A DNA stretch of 64,000 bases from NCBI GenBank assembly GCA_026708645.1, contig JAPOUM010000017.1:100676-164675 (forward strand). The letters are read 5' to 3'. The notes under the pieces are model-generated. The model did no database searches and was not told where the DNA came from. It was given only the letters and a program-made list of their open reading frames with translations. How positions within the stretch are numbered: the stretch's first letter is position 1; every line of letters begins with the position of its first letter. Shown one piece after another: positions 34,461-44,207 of the stretch. A program made the position numbers and the translations under genes. This stretch comes from Acidimicrobiaceae bacterium (GTDB lineage: Bacteria; Actinomycetota; Acidimicrobiia; Acidimicrobiales; Aldehydirespiratoraceae).

Positions 34461-37400
34461 GTGATCTGCGGCTTTCTCGAGACCTGCGTGCCGCGCGACG
34501 ATGTGCTCGCTGGCGGTTTGGAGGACAAGCATTTCGCCGCTCAGCTCGACCAGGTGGTGATGCGCTCGCCCGGCTATGAGTCCTATGCCGACGCCGAGCA
34601 GTTCTTCGCATTGACCTATCCGACCGCAGGTCTCAAAGAGATGCTGTCGAGCACCTTCGCGCGCCTCAATCCTGCGATCGGGGGGGGGGGGGTGGGCTCG
34701 CAGCCTTTCGGGCCATCCCGGAGCGCAGCATGCCGTCTACCGCTATGAGACTTCTTTCGGGGGCGGCAAGACCCACGGCCTGATCGCTCTGTGGCATCTG
34801 GCCACAGGCGCAAAGCCCGACAATCTCGCAGACTTCGTCGATCCGGCTCTGATGCCCGACGAGCCGTGCGCTGTCGCGACCGTGGTGGGCGACTGCCTCG
34901 ACCCGATCAACGGCTTGCACGACCCTGCGACCGGCACAACGACTTTCACGTTCTGGGGCGAGATCGCACGCCAGCTCAGCCCCGAAACCTGGCAGCGTTT
35001 CGAGCGCAGCGACTCCAGCAGGACCGCTCCCGGCAAGCAGATGTGGCTCGACGCTTTCGCGACGAAGCCCACACTGATCGTCGTCGACGAGTTGGCGCTC
35101 CATCTAGCGCAGCTGGCCAGCTCCGCCGACGCCGACGTGCGCCGTCAGGAACAGGCGACAGTGCAAGCGCTGAAGGTGCTTTTCGAGGCGGCGACCGCAG
35201 CGCCGGCGGTGCGACTGATCTTCACTCTCGCAACAGGCACCTCAGCGTTCTCCGAGCAGACCGACAAGCTCGAGCAGGCGATATCGAGCGTGTCGATCGA
35301 AGGCGCCAGCAGCGCCGCCCACGACGTGATGGCACGCTCCAAAGGCGCGGTCGGGCGGCCCGCGCACGAACACGAGATCGGCTGCATCCTGCAGCGACGG
35401 CTCTTTGAGAGCATCGACCAAAACGCCGCCGAAGCCGCTCGCGGCGCCTACACCGACGCCTACGCGCAACTCGCAGAGCGTGACCCTGATTCGCTTGGCG
35501 CAGCAACCGCTGACCCTGCCGGATACGGCGAAAAGATCCGTTCGTGCTATCCGTTCCATCCAGCGCTGATCGACTGCCTCGACAAGCGCATCGGCCCGTT
35601 GCCGGGGTTTCAGCGGGCGCGGGGCGCTTTGAAGATGCTGGCCGAGTCGTTGGCTGTGCTCCACAGCGAGGCATCGGCGTCCGGCGACCCTCTGGCGGTG
35701 GTCAATCTCGGCGATCTGCCCCTCAGCACGCCGGCGGTCCGTGCTTGCATCACCGGCGGCATCAACCGGCCCGAACTTGACCCGCCCGCGCAGGCCGACT
35801 TCGCCGGATCGGGCAGCCACGCGGCACTGATCGACGACAAGCAGTGGCCGCGGTCGCGTCTGGCTAGACGCGCCTGCACCACGGTGTTCTGCCACAGCGT
35901 CGCCACAGACGCAGCCGGCGCTGCTGCGAGCGACGTGAATCTGGGAACGCTGCGTCCCGGCGAGCAGCCGCCGATGATCGACGAGGCTTTAGGCGCCACG
36001 CTCGCAGCAGCCTGGCATCTGCACTCCGACGGCGGCCGCTGGCGGATCAGGGTGGAGCCCAACGCCAACAAGATCGTCGCCGCCGAAGCCGCGAACGTGT
36101 CCAACGCCGGCATCACAGAAGAGATCGAAGCCAAACTCCGCAAACTGTTCGTCTCGTCAGGCGCAGCGAAAGTCGTGCATTTCCCCGCCGGCCCAGCAGA
36201 CGTGGACGACACAGCGCAGCTGCAGCTCGTGGTGGTGAGCCACAGCGACGCGGCAGCGGATCCGGCGAAGGGCGAGCCGCCCGATCTGCTGGAGCGCATC
36301 GCTGAACGCGCCGGCGCCGCTGAGAGTGTGCGCACCTTCCGCAACGCTTTGGTGTTCGTGGTGGCAGGCAGCGGCGACTTCGACAGCGACGACGACATTC
36401 CCGGCGCCGGCGACAACGCCAGAGCGAAAGTGCGACTCGAACTGGCGGCGCGGCGGGTCTGTGAAACCGAGCGTCTCAGCGACTTCAGTGACGAAGTGGT
36501 CAAACAGATCAAAGCGTTGGCGCAGCGCACCGAACTCGACACCCGCATGGCGCTGTGCCGCGCCTACCGCCACGTCTGGTGGCCTCAGCGGGTGTCCAGA
36601 GGGCGCATCGATCTCAAAGCGATGGAACTGCCTCCTTCGGATCACGCCAAGACGAGCAGCGCCCAGACCGAGCGTGTGCTGAAGCTGATGCGCGACTACG
36701 CCAAAGTGATAGATGCGCCGCCTGCCACTGATGTGCTGGCACGCAGTTCGGGTTTCGATCGCAGCGGCGAGATCACCACCGAGGCTTTGGCGCAGACGCC
36801 GTGGCGGGCGCCCGAGCAGGCTCTGGTGCTTGATCAGGCGCTGCTGGTCAAAGCGATCGAGGCAGGCGTGCGCAACGGCGCCTGGGTATTCCATGACACC
36901 GCCTCCGGCGAGGTGCTCACAGCGCGCCGGCCTGGCAGTGCCCGCATCGCCGCCGACGTGATGCTCTACAGCAAGCAGCGAGCGACCGAACTCGGACTGC
37001 TCCAACAGGAGCCGACTGAGCCGACGCCGAAGCCCCCGAAACCCCCGGAAAACGACCCTAAGAGCGCTCTCTCGGTCAAGGGCAGCGCCGGGGTGGCGCT
37101 CGAGAAGCTCGGCGACGCACTGAGCGACGCCGCCGCGTCGACGCTTTCGAGCATCGGTGTCACTGCCGCCGCCGGGATCGGTGAAGGAGTGCAGCCGTTG
37201 CGTGTTCTCGGCTTGTGCGTCTCGCAGCTCGCCCGCTTCTCCTCGAAGCTGAAACTCGAAGCCGCCGCCGAGTTCGCGGGCGCGTCCGGCAGCGTGGAAG
37301 TACGGCTCGAAGGCGATGCTGACGCTTGCGCTGACGCGTTCGATTCGCTGTGCAGCGTGCTCGAACTCGCCAGCGATGTGAGCGGAAGCTTGACGCTGAC

Positions 37401-37521
37401 ATTGACACGGCCCGAGGGGATCGACGTGGGGGGCGCGGACTATCAGCAGTTCTGCGCCGTGCTCAGAGGCTCGGCGCTAGGCCATGTGGCGATCACAGCG
37501 CAGCCCGCCGATGCTCGCTGA
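34461..37521 (+). CDS. DUF499-family P-loop ATPase of a defence operon, frame broken by a G13 tract
   Basis: About 1020 residues if the frame is restored. N-terminal part: VICGFLETCVPRDDVLAGGLEDKHFAAQLDQV, typical of DUF499 starts. At 34680-34692 there is a run of 13 G; with 12 G the frame continues into YETSFGGGKTHGLIALWH, which contains the Walker A (GGGKT). VVDELALHLAQL is the Walker B-like strand. As written the two halves are in different frames, and the downstream half has no start before 34852, after the Walker A. The start codon is uncertain (GTG at 34461 is one option). The gene leads the operon and is followed after 12 bases by the methyltransferase. Confidence 0.88.
34680..34692 (+). 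repeat. G13 homopolymer, candidate phase-variation tract
   Basis: Thirteen consecutive G, the longest homopolymer I saw in the window. It lies in the DUF499 gene between the conserved N-terminus and the Walker A. The observed length puts the two halves out of frame by one base; 12 or 15 G would join them. Confidence 0.93.
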
Positions 37522-37533
37522 ATCAGCCGGGTC

Positions 37534-40491
37534 GTGAGCGCCTCAGCCTTGCCTCGCCCTGGCGAGGACCTGCCGAGAGTGCTGATCGAGGACTGGCTGC
37601 CGGTCGAAGAGATCGGCGTCGAATGCGTCCGTGAGAGCGCGCCGATCCCGGGACAGTTCCCGAAACTCAAGACGTTGCATGTCTGGTGGGCGCGGCGGCC
37701 GCTGGTGGCCAGCGCGGCGGCGGTGCTCGGCAGCCTGATGCCGGCCTGGACTCCCGAGTTGTCGGCCCGCTTCGGCCGGCACGCCGAGTTGCAATCCGAG
37801 GATGCGTATCGCAGATGGTTCCTCAAGCTCTGCGGCATCCTCGGCGACCCTGTGAAAGCCCGCAAAGCAATCGACGAGGCTGTGTCCAGAGGTGCGACCA
37901 CGAAGGGCAACGCCTACGGCTACAAGCAGGCCTTCAAGAACAGCCCGTCACCCGAAGACATCGCATTGCTGCATGAAGTGCTCGACGAGGTCTGGGGTGA
38001 GACACCGTCGGTGGTCGACCCCACCGCTGGTGGCGGATCGATACCGTTCGAGGCGCTGCGCTATCGCCTCGAGACGCACGCCAACGAGCTGAACCCGGTG
38101 GCGACTGCGGTGCTGCACGCCGGTGTTTTATCCCCGAGTAGCTACGGCCTCGAGCTTCTTGGCGACCTGAAACACTGGGGCGATGAACTCTGTGGCCGCT
38201 TGGTTGCGCGGTTAGCCGAATTCTTCCCGTCGGGTGATGACGGGGATGTGGCGACTTTCATCTATGCGAGGACTGTGGCTTGCCCTCGCACAGGTCGCAC
38301 GGTGCCTCTGGCGGGGGACTGGTGGCTGCGACGCGGCGACAAGCCGGCAGCGGTGCGGCTGGTCACCAAGCGCGGCGGAGCGGAACTCGACGAGCCGGTC
38401 TTCGCGATACTCGACGGACATGAAGCGCTGCGCGGCTACGACCCGAAAGAGGCGGCCACATGGTCGCGCGGCAAAGCCGTGTCGCCCTACGACGGCCAGG
38501 TGATAGACGGCGAGCAGATCCGCGCCGAAGCGCAGGCCGGGCGCATGGGCGACCTGCTCTACGCCGTGGCGGTGCGCGTCGGCAAGCAGCGGCACTTCCG
38601 TGCGCCCAGCGACATCGACCTCGCAGGCATCGCCGCAGCCGAGGCGGAACTGGCTCGGTTGCTGCCGGCCTGGCAGGCCGATGATGTGCTGCCCGACGAG
38701 TCGGCGCCGTCCGGCGCCAAGACCAAAGAGCCCCACAATTACGGGGTCAAGCGCTGGCGTGACATGTTCACGCCGCGCCAGTTGTTGGTGCATGGCTGCT
38801 TCGTCGAGGAGTACCGCAAACTGATCCCGGAAGTGCGCCAGGCTCATGCCGACGATCCCGCCCGCGCCGACGCCGTGCTCAAGCTGTTGGCAATGATCGG
38901 CGGCAAGGCGCTCAACTTCAACGCACGCCAATCCCATTGGCATGTCGGCCGGCAAACTCTCGTGCCAGCGTTCAGCATGCACGCGTTCCCGTTCAAGAAG
39001 ACGTTTGGCGAGTTCGAGGGTGGGCGCCAGCTGTATCCGTGGTGTCTGTCGCAGCTGCTCGACGCTTACAGAGGCATCGCCGGGCTCATCGACAGCGGTC
39101 CCCAGCAGGCCGCCGGATTCGCGGAGTCAGCCGCGCCGCGCCCGCAGGTGACCGTCACCAACGCCAACGCCGCCAACCTCGCCGATGTCGCTGATGGGTC
39201 GCACACGCTGGTGTGCATCGACCCGCCCTACTACGACAATGTGCAGTACGCGGAGTTGTCGGACTATTTCTATGTCTGGCACAAGCGAACTCTCGGCCGT
39301 GTGCTGCCGGAGATGTTCGCTGCGCAGCTCACCAACAAAGCCGACGAGGCCGTCAAGAACAAGGCCCGCTTCGCAGCGCTGGGCCGCCGCGCCGAGGAGA
39401 TGGCCCATAACGACTACACGCTCAAGATGGCCGCTGTCTTCGCCGAATGCCGCCGAGTGCTGCGAGACGACGGCGTGATGTGCGTGATGTTCACCCACAA
39501 AGCCGCCGACGCCTGGAACGCTCTCGGCACGGCGCTGCTCGAAGCCGGTTTCAGCGTCGAGACTTCGTGGCCGGTGCGCACCGAGTCGCAGAATTCGCTG
39601 CATCAGGCACGCCAGAATTCCGCCAACTCCACCATTCTGCTGGTATGCCGCAAACGACGCACGGCCCCGTCCGGCAGCGGGGCGGAACTGCGCTACCTCA
39701 GCGACGTTGAACCTGATCTCTGTGAGGCGGCGGCTTCCGCGCTTCAGCGCGCCTCGGTCACCGGTCTCAGCGGCGTGGATCTGCTGCTCGCCACCTACGG
39801 ACCGGCGCTGTCGGTGCTTTCGCGCCACTGGCCGGTGCATTCGAATGCCGCCGGTGAAGACGGGCGCTCCCGCCGTCTCGAACCAGAAGAGGCGCTGAAC
39901 GTGGCACGAAGCGAAGTCACCCGGCTGATGCTGGGACGCCTGGTCGGCTCGAGCGTGCGTTTCGATCCGGTCAGCGACTTCACGATCCTGGCCTGGGACG
40001 TGTTCGGGGCGCGAAAGTTCCCGTTCGACGAGGCGCGTCGCCTCGCCTACGCCACCGGCGGGCTCGACATAGACGAACTCAAGCGGCTGAGCGTGGTCAC
40101 CGCGGCCAGCGGCAAAGTGACACTGACCACACCCGATGAGCGCCGCCGACGATCGCGCTGCGTGGACCGCTCTGCGACCGTGTTCGAGAGGCCGATCGAC
40201 GCCGTGCACACCGTCGTCTACGTCGCAGCGCAGGACGGCCTCGCCGCAGCGAAGTCGTGGCTCGACGATCGCGGCTTGACGAGCGACTCGCAGTTCATGG
40301 GCTGCCTCGCAGCGTTCGCGAGAGCGCTGCCGAACACCCGCAGTAGCGAAGGCGTCTGGCATGTCGTCGAAGCCGGGACGTTGCACAACCTGGTGTCTGC
40401 TTATTTCAGCAGCGAAATCCAGCTCGACGCTCCCGAAGCGGCGTCGAGTGAGCAGCAGAGCCTCAGCCTCGCTGAGGTTCCCGATGGTTGA
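37534..40491 (+). CDS. DUF1156 DNA adenine/cytosine methyltransferase
   Basis: 985 residues, GTG start. SAM-binding motif I: DPTAGGGSIPFEAL (from residue 162) then HANELNP; catalytic motif IV: DPPYYDN (563-569) followed by VQYAELSDYFYVW. The DPPY form is typical of amino-methyltransferases (N6-adenine or N4-cytosine). The N-terminus (LPRVLIEDWLPVEEIGVEC... KTLHVWWARRP) is the DUF1156 domain. Modifies DNA, probably self-marking for the defence system. Its stop overlaps the helicase start by eight bases. Motif order I before IV suggests alpha/beta type organisation, but the class is not certain. Confidence 0.92.
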   Translation: MSASALPRPGEDLPRVLIEDWLPVEEIGVECVRESAPIPGQFPKLKTLHVWWARRPLVASAAAVLGSLMPAWTPELSARFGRHAELQSEDAYRRWFLKLCGILGDPVKARKAIDEAVSRGATTKGNAYGYKQAFKNSPSPEDIALLHEVLDEVWGETPSVVDPTAGGGSIPFEALRYRLETHANELNPVATAVLHAGVLSPSSYGLELLGDLKHWGDELCGRLVARLAEFFPSGDDGDVATFIYARTVACPRTGRTVPLAGDWWLRRGDKPAAVRLVTKRGGAELDEPVFAILDGHEALRGYDPKEAATWSRGKAVSPYDGQVIDGEQIRAEAQAGRMGDLLYAVAVRVGKQRHFRAPSDIDLAGIAAAEAELARLLPAWQADDVLPDESAPSGAKTKEPHNYGVKRWRDMFTPRQLLVHGCFVEEYRKLIPEVRQAHADDPARADAVLKLLAMIGGKALNFNARQSHWHVGRQTLVPAFSMHAFPFKKTFGEFEGGRQLYPWCLSQLLDAYRGIAGLIDSGPQQAAGFAESAAPRPQVTVTNANAANLADVADGSHTLVCIDPPYYDNVQYAELSDYFYVWHKRTLGRVLPEMFAAQLTNKADEAVKNKARFAALGRRAEEMAHNDYTLKMAAVFAECRRVLRDDGVMCVMFTHKAADAWNALGTALLEAGFSVETSWPVRTESQNSLHQARQNSANSTILLVCRKRRTAPSGSGAELRYLSDVEPDLCEAAASALQRASVTGLSGVDLLLATYGPALSVLSRHWPVHSNAAGEDGRSRRLEPEEALNVARSEVTRLMLGRLVGSSVRFDPVSDFTILAWDVFGARKFPFDEARRLAYATGGLDIDELKRLSVVTAASGKVTLTTPDERRRRSRCVDRSATVFERPIDAVHTVVYVAAQDGLAAAKSWLDDRGLTSDSQFMGCLAAFARALPNTRSSEGVWHVVEAGTLHNLVSAYFSSEIQLDAPEAASSEQQSLSLAEVPDG

Positions 40492-43400
40492 ACAGTGGTC
40501 TCCAGCGTCACGACACGGCGTCGAACACGGGCAATCGTCGGCGCTGCCGACGGGCGGCTGCGAGACGCTCACCCCAGGCGGTCTGCGACTTTTGGCGTTG
40601 AAGCCTTCCTACTCCTCGGGAAGCGACGATCTGCTCGCAGACTTCTACGTTCCGGCTCTCAGCCGGGCGGTGAGCTATGACCGCATAGCCGGATATTTCT
40701 CGTCGTCGGCGTTCGCCGGCGCCGCGGCGGGGCTGGCCCGTTTCGTCAACGGCGGCGGCACCATGCGCCTGATCGTGGGCGCTCAGCTCAGCGCCGATGA
40801 CTGCGCGGCGCTGCGAGGCTGCAAGAACCTCGACGATGTGCTCGCCGACAGGCTCGCTGCGGGGCTCGCCGACATCGACGATCTGGAACGGCGGCGCCTC
40901 GAAGTGGTCTCCTGGCTGGCGCGCCGGCGGCGCTTGGAGATGCGTGTCGGGGTGCCCTGCGGCATCGACGACGAGCCTTTGGCAGCCGACCATCCCGACA
41001 ACGACGGTCGCTACTTCCATGTCAAAAGCGGCGTCATGCGAGATGCCTGCGGCGGTATTGCGGCGTTCAGCGGCAGCATCAACGAGTCGGCGCAGGGCTG
41101 GAGGCGCAACTACGAGCAGTTCAACGTCTACATGTCGTGGAAACCCGAGGCTTGGGCCGACTACGGCGAGCCCCTGAAGCAGCGTTTTGATCGGCTCTGG
41201 AACGGCGAGACCGAGCCCGGCTGGCGCATCGTGGCACTGCCCGAAGCCTTCGAGCGGCAACTGTTGAACTTCGTCGACGACGACTATGCGCCTCCCGCGC
41301 ACGACCCGGCTGAGACGCCCGGCACGCTGCCACCAGAGCCGCCAGAACCGGAGACGCTCAGCGAAACGGATCGCAAGCTCGTCGAAGAGATCCGCGCGGC
41401 GCCTGCCAGCGGCAGCGGAGTGGGCCTGGTTTCGGCTGCGGTGGCCCCGTGGCCGCATCAGCTCAACATCGCTCGCCGCATCGTCGACACATGGCCGCGG
41501 TCGTATCTGCTCGCCGATCAGGTCGGGCTCGGCAAGACGATAGAGATCGGCCTGGTGCTGCGCGAGCTGCTGCTGTCGGGTCTCATCGAGCGTGCGCTGA
41601 TACTGGCGCCGGCGTCGGTGCTGATCCAATGGCATCAAGAGCTGCATGAGAAGTTCTGCCTCGATGCGGCACGTCTCGACGGCGCCGACGTGGTGTTCAA
41701 CGATCCGCCGAGGCGCCGCCCGACCGGGGCCGCAAGCGACCCGTGGAGCTCCGAGCCGCTGCTGCTGGCGTCTTCGCAGCTGGCGCGCATGCGCAACCGG
41801 CGAGAGCTGCTGCTGAACGCTTCCGACTGGGATCTCGTGGTGATGGACGAAGCGCACCACGCCCGTCGCAGCGGCGCCAAAGCGAGCTCTGCACCCAACG
41901 AGATGCTCGCCCTGCTGCAAGCGCTGAAGCGCCACGGCAAGTTCAAGATCCTGCTGCTCGCCTCGGCCACGCCGATGCAGATGCACCCCCACGAGCTTTG
42001 GGATCTGCTGAGCCTGCTGGGGCTGCCGCCGCTATGGGATCGCGGCGCTGAGGCGATGCAGCGCTACTACGAGCAGCTCAGCGAACCGTTCGCGGCCCGA
42101 GATTGGGATCTGCTGGCTCGTCTCGCAGAATCGCAACTCAGCGCCTCGGGAGCGCCCAGCGACGCACGCGCCGCTGCTTCGCTGGCGCAGGCGGGCCCAG
42201 CGGCGCGTCACCGCATCAAGAACTTCCCGAAGCACGGGCTGCTGAGACCCGCAGCGATCCCCGAGCCTGAACGTGCCGCTTGGGACGAATGGCTGCGAGC
42301 CGCCACGCCTGTGCGCGACCGAGTGTTCCGCAGCACTCGCGCCACGCTGCACGCCTATCAGCGCGACGGGCTGCTGCCTGCCGGCACCGTCATCCCGCAA
42401 CGGCGGATCACGGACTGGTTCGAGGATCTCGGCGAAGCGCAGAAGCTTTATGCACGCATCGACAGCTACATCCGAACCCGCTATCAAGCCAGTGCGAGCA
42501 CCGGCGGAGCGCAAGGCCGAGCGCTCGGCTTCATCATGACCGTCTACAGGCGCCGCCTCACTTCGAGCCTCCGCGCGATCCACTGTTCGCTGCAGCGCAG
42601 GCTCGACGCCCTGGAGAACCGTTCTGCTCTGGCGCAACTCTTCGACGACGACGACCGTCACGCCGTCGAGAGCGCCGCCGTCACGCCGCTGCCGGGCTTC
42701 GACGATCCCGGCTCGGACCACCACAGCATTCTCGGCGCTGATCCTTTCGGCAGCGCTGACGAGCACGCGCAGCGTCTCGGCGTCGACGACCGCGTCGCCG
42801 AGACGTCCGCACTCGAAGAGTTCATCGACGATTTGGCCGATCTGCCGCCTGATGATCCGAAGATGCGCCGACTCTCGTCGCTGCTGTCAGAGTGCTTCGA
42901 GGACGGCCACCGCAACGTGGTGATCTTCACTCAGTACGCCGACACGCTGCGCTACATCCGCGAGCGGCTGCTGCACACCTACCGCAACGGACTGGCCTGC
43001 TACTACGGCGGCAGAGGCGAAATCTACGACAACGCATCGCGCCGCTGGGTGGAGACAACCAAAGAGCATGTCAAAGCGGAGTTTCGTTCCGGCGGAGTGC
43101 AGATACTGGTCGGCACCGACTCGATGTCGGAGGGGCTCAACCTGCAGACCTGCGCCGTGCTGGTGAACTTCGACCTGCCGTGGAATTTCGTGCGCGTCGA
43201 GCAGCGCATCGGACGACTCGACCGCATCGGCGGCAAGCCCCTGGTTCACGTTCACAACCTCTACTACAGCAACACCGTCGAGGTGGACGTCTTCCACAGA
43301 CTGCAGGAGCGTTTCGGCAGTTTCGAGGCGATGCTCGGACGCTGCTCCCCGGTGCTTTCGACGGTGGAGGGCGCAGTGCTCGACGCTGCGATGGGCGCAA

Positions 43401-43783
43401 TCTCCGCAGAGCAGGCCTCAATGCAGATCAGCAGTTCGGTCGACGCGGCGAGCGAAGCGGCGATATCGGTCGACGATCTCGAAGCCGTGCCAGAACCATC
43501 CGGCAAGTTCGAACCGGCGATGACCCTCGAAGGGCTGCGCGAGCGCCTTCTTGCCGTGCCTGCCGCGGCGCGGCTGCTCAAGCCCGACCCGCAGCGCTGC
43601 GGAGTGTGGCTGCTCGACCTCGACACGGGCTTCGGAGGGGCTGACGCCGCACCGGCGCCCGTGCCGGTGGCATTCGACCGGAGCGTGTGCGAAGCCCATG
43701 ATGACGTGACTCTGCTCACCTGGGGCAGCGGGCTTCTTGAGACCCTCCTCGACCGGGTGGCGCCCGTGTCGCGCCGCCGCTGA
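40484..43783 (+). CDS. Phospholipase-D-like/SNF2-type helicase, DEAH, of a defence operon
   Basis: 1099 residues. N-terminal PLD-like domain: HVKSGVMRD...GSINES, i.e. His179-x-Lys181, Asp187, Gly197-Ser198-x-Asn200. Then a superfamily 2 helicase: Walker A DQVGLGKT (345-352), LILAPASVLIQWHQEL, DEAH (455-458), LLLASATPMQ, then the second domain FTQYADTLRYIRERLL, GTDSMSEGLNLQ and QRIGRLDR (907-914). The HepA/RapA-like helicase with fused PLD may cleave DNA or RNA while moving on DNA. Start ATG at 40484 overlaps the methyltransferase stop; the whole reading frame continues upstream, but only inside the methyltransferase gene. Confidence 0.92.
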   Translation: MVEQWSPASRHGVEHGQSSALPTGGCETLTPGGLRLLALKPSYSSGSDDLLADFYVPALSRAVSYDRIAGYFSSSAFAGAAAGLARFVNGGGTMRLIVGAQLSADDCAALRGCKNLDDVLADRLAAGLADIDDLERRRLEVVSWLARRRRLEMRVGVPCGIDDEPLAADHPDNDGRYFHVKSGVMRDACGGIAAFSGSINESAQGWRRNYEQFNVYMSWKPEAWADYGEPLKQRFDRLWNGETEPGWRIVALPEAFERQLLNFVDDDYAPPAHDPAETPGTLPPEPPEPETLSETDRKLVEEIRAAPASGSGVGLVSAAVAPWPHQLNIARRIVDTWPRSYLLADQVGLGKTIEIGLVLRELLLSGLIERALILAPASVLIQWHQELHEKFCLDAARLDGADVVFNDPPRRRPTGAASDPWSSEPLLLASSQLARMRNRRELLLNASDWDLVVMDEAHHARRSGAKASSAPNEMLALLQALKRHGKFKILLLASATPMQMHPHELWDLLSLLGLPPLWDRGAEAMQRYYEQLSEPFAARDWDLLARLAESQLSASGAPSDARAAASLAQAGPAARHRIKNFPKHGLLRPAAIPEPERAAWDEWLRAATPVRDRVFRSTRATLHAYQRDGLLPAGTVIPQRRITDWFEDLGEAQKLYARIDSYIRTRYQASASTGGAQGRALGFIMTVYRRRLTSSLRAIHCSLQRRLDALENRSALAQLFDDDDRHAVESAAVTPLPGFDDPGSDHHSILGADPFGSADEHAQRLGVDDRVAETSALEEFIDDLADLPPDDPKMRRLSSLLSECFEDGHRNVVIFTQYADTLRYIRERLLHTYRNGLACYYGGRGEIYDNASRRWVETTKEHVKAEFRSGGVQILVGTDSMSEGLNLQTCAVLVNFDLPWNFVRVEQRIGRLDRIGGKPLVHVHNLYYSNTVEVDVFHRLQERFGSFEAMLGRCSPVLSTVEGAVLDAAMGAISAEQASMQISSSVDAASEAAISVDDLEAVPEPSGKFEPAMTLEGLRERLLAVPAAARLLKPDPQRCGVWLLDLDTGFGGADAAPAPVPVAFDRSVCEAHDDVTLLTWGSGLLETLLDRVAPVSRRR

Positions 43784-43815
43784 ATCAGCTGGCGGTCAGA
43801 GCTGTGCTGATGCGG

Positions 43816-44207
43816 CTAGTTCTGGTCTGCGACGCGGCGAAAGCTCACTAGGTGTCCGGCGTGGCGCCTCTTGTTGAGCTGTCCACGCAAGGGGTCGACT
43901 TCTAGGCCGGCCGCCTCGAGGGGAGGTATCCGAGCAGCGGCTCTACGCCTTCATCGCCGAACACGACATTGCCGTGAACAGACTCGCCCATGAATTCGAG
44001 CAGTGCCTGAGCGGTGTCGAATTCGGACGTGCTGCCGTCGGCCAGTTCGTAGAGAGACGATCCGAGCGGCTCGATGCCGATGGCTTCGAGGTGACAGCGC
44101 GGCACGAACGTCTCATGGGCGCCGGTGTCCACGAGGAACCGGCCCTCCCAGGCCCGGCTGCGGTCCGCCGGATTCTTGACCGTCACGGTCACATACGTCT
44201 CACCCAC
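43816..44207 (-). pseudogene. Retropepsin-like aspartic protease, copy 5, frameshifted
   Basis: The intact part (44207 back to 43902, GTG start) gives MGETYVTVTVKNPADRSRAW, FLVDTGAHETFVPRCHLEA and PLLG, then goes out of frame into a stop. At a CCCC run (complement of 43918-43923 region) one base is missing; restoring it yields LEAAGLEVDPLRGQLNKRRHAG and a stop at 43816. So this copy is a one-base frameshift, either real or a sequencing error. The active-site Asp-Thr-Gly is in the intact part. The start overlaps copy 6 by eight bases. It carries the right copy of the 61-bp repeat. Confidence 0.78.
44030..44090. repeat. 61-bp direct repeat, right copy
   Basis: Right member of the pair described at 33614-33674. 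Lies inside protease copy 5. Confidence 0.92.

Noticed and set aside
34461..43783. DISARM or BREX system
   Set aside because: DISARM needs a DUF1998 gene and BREX needs PglZ/BrxC-type genes; none is seen here.
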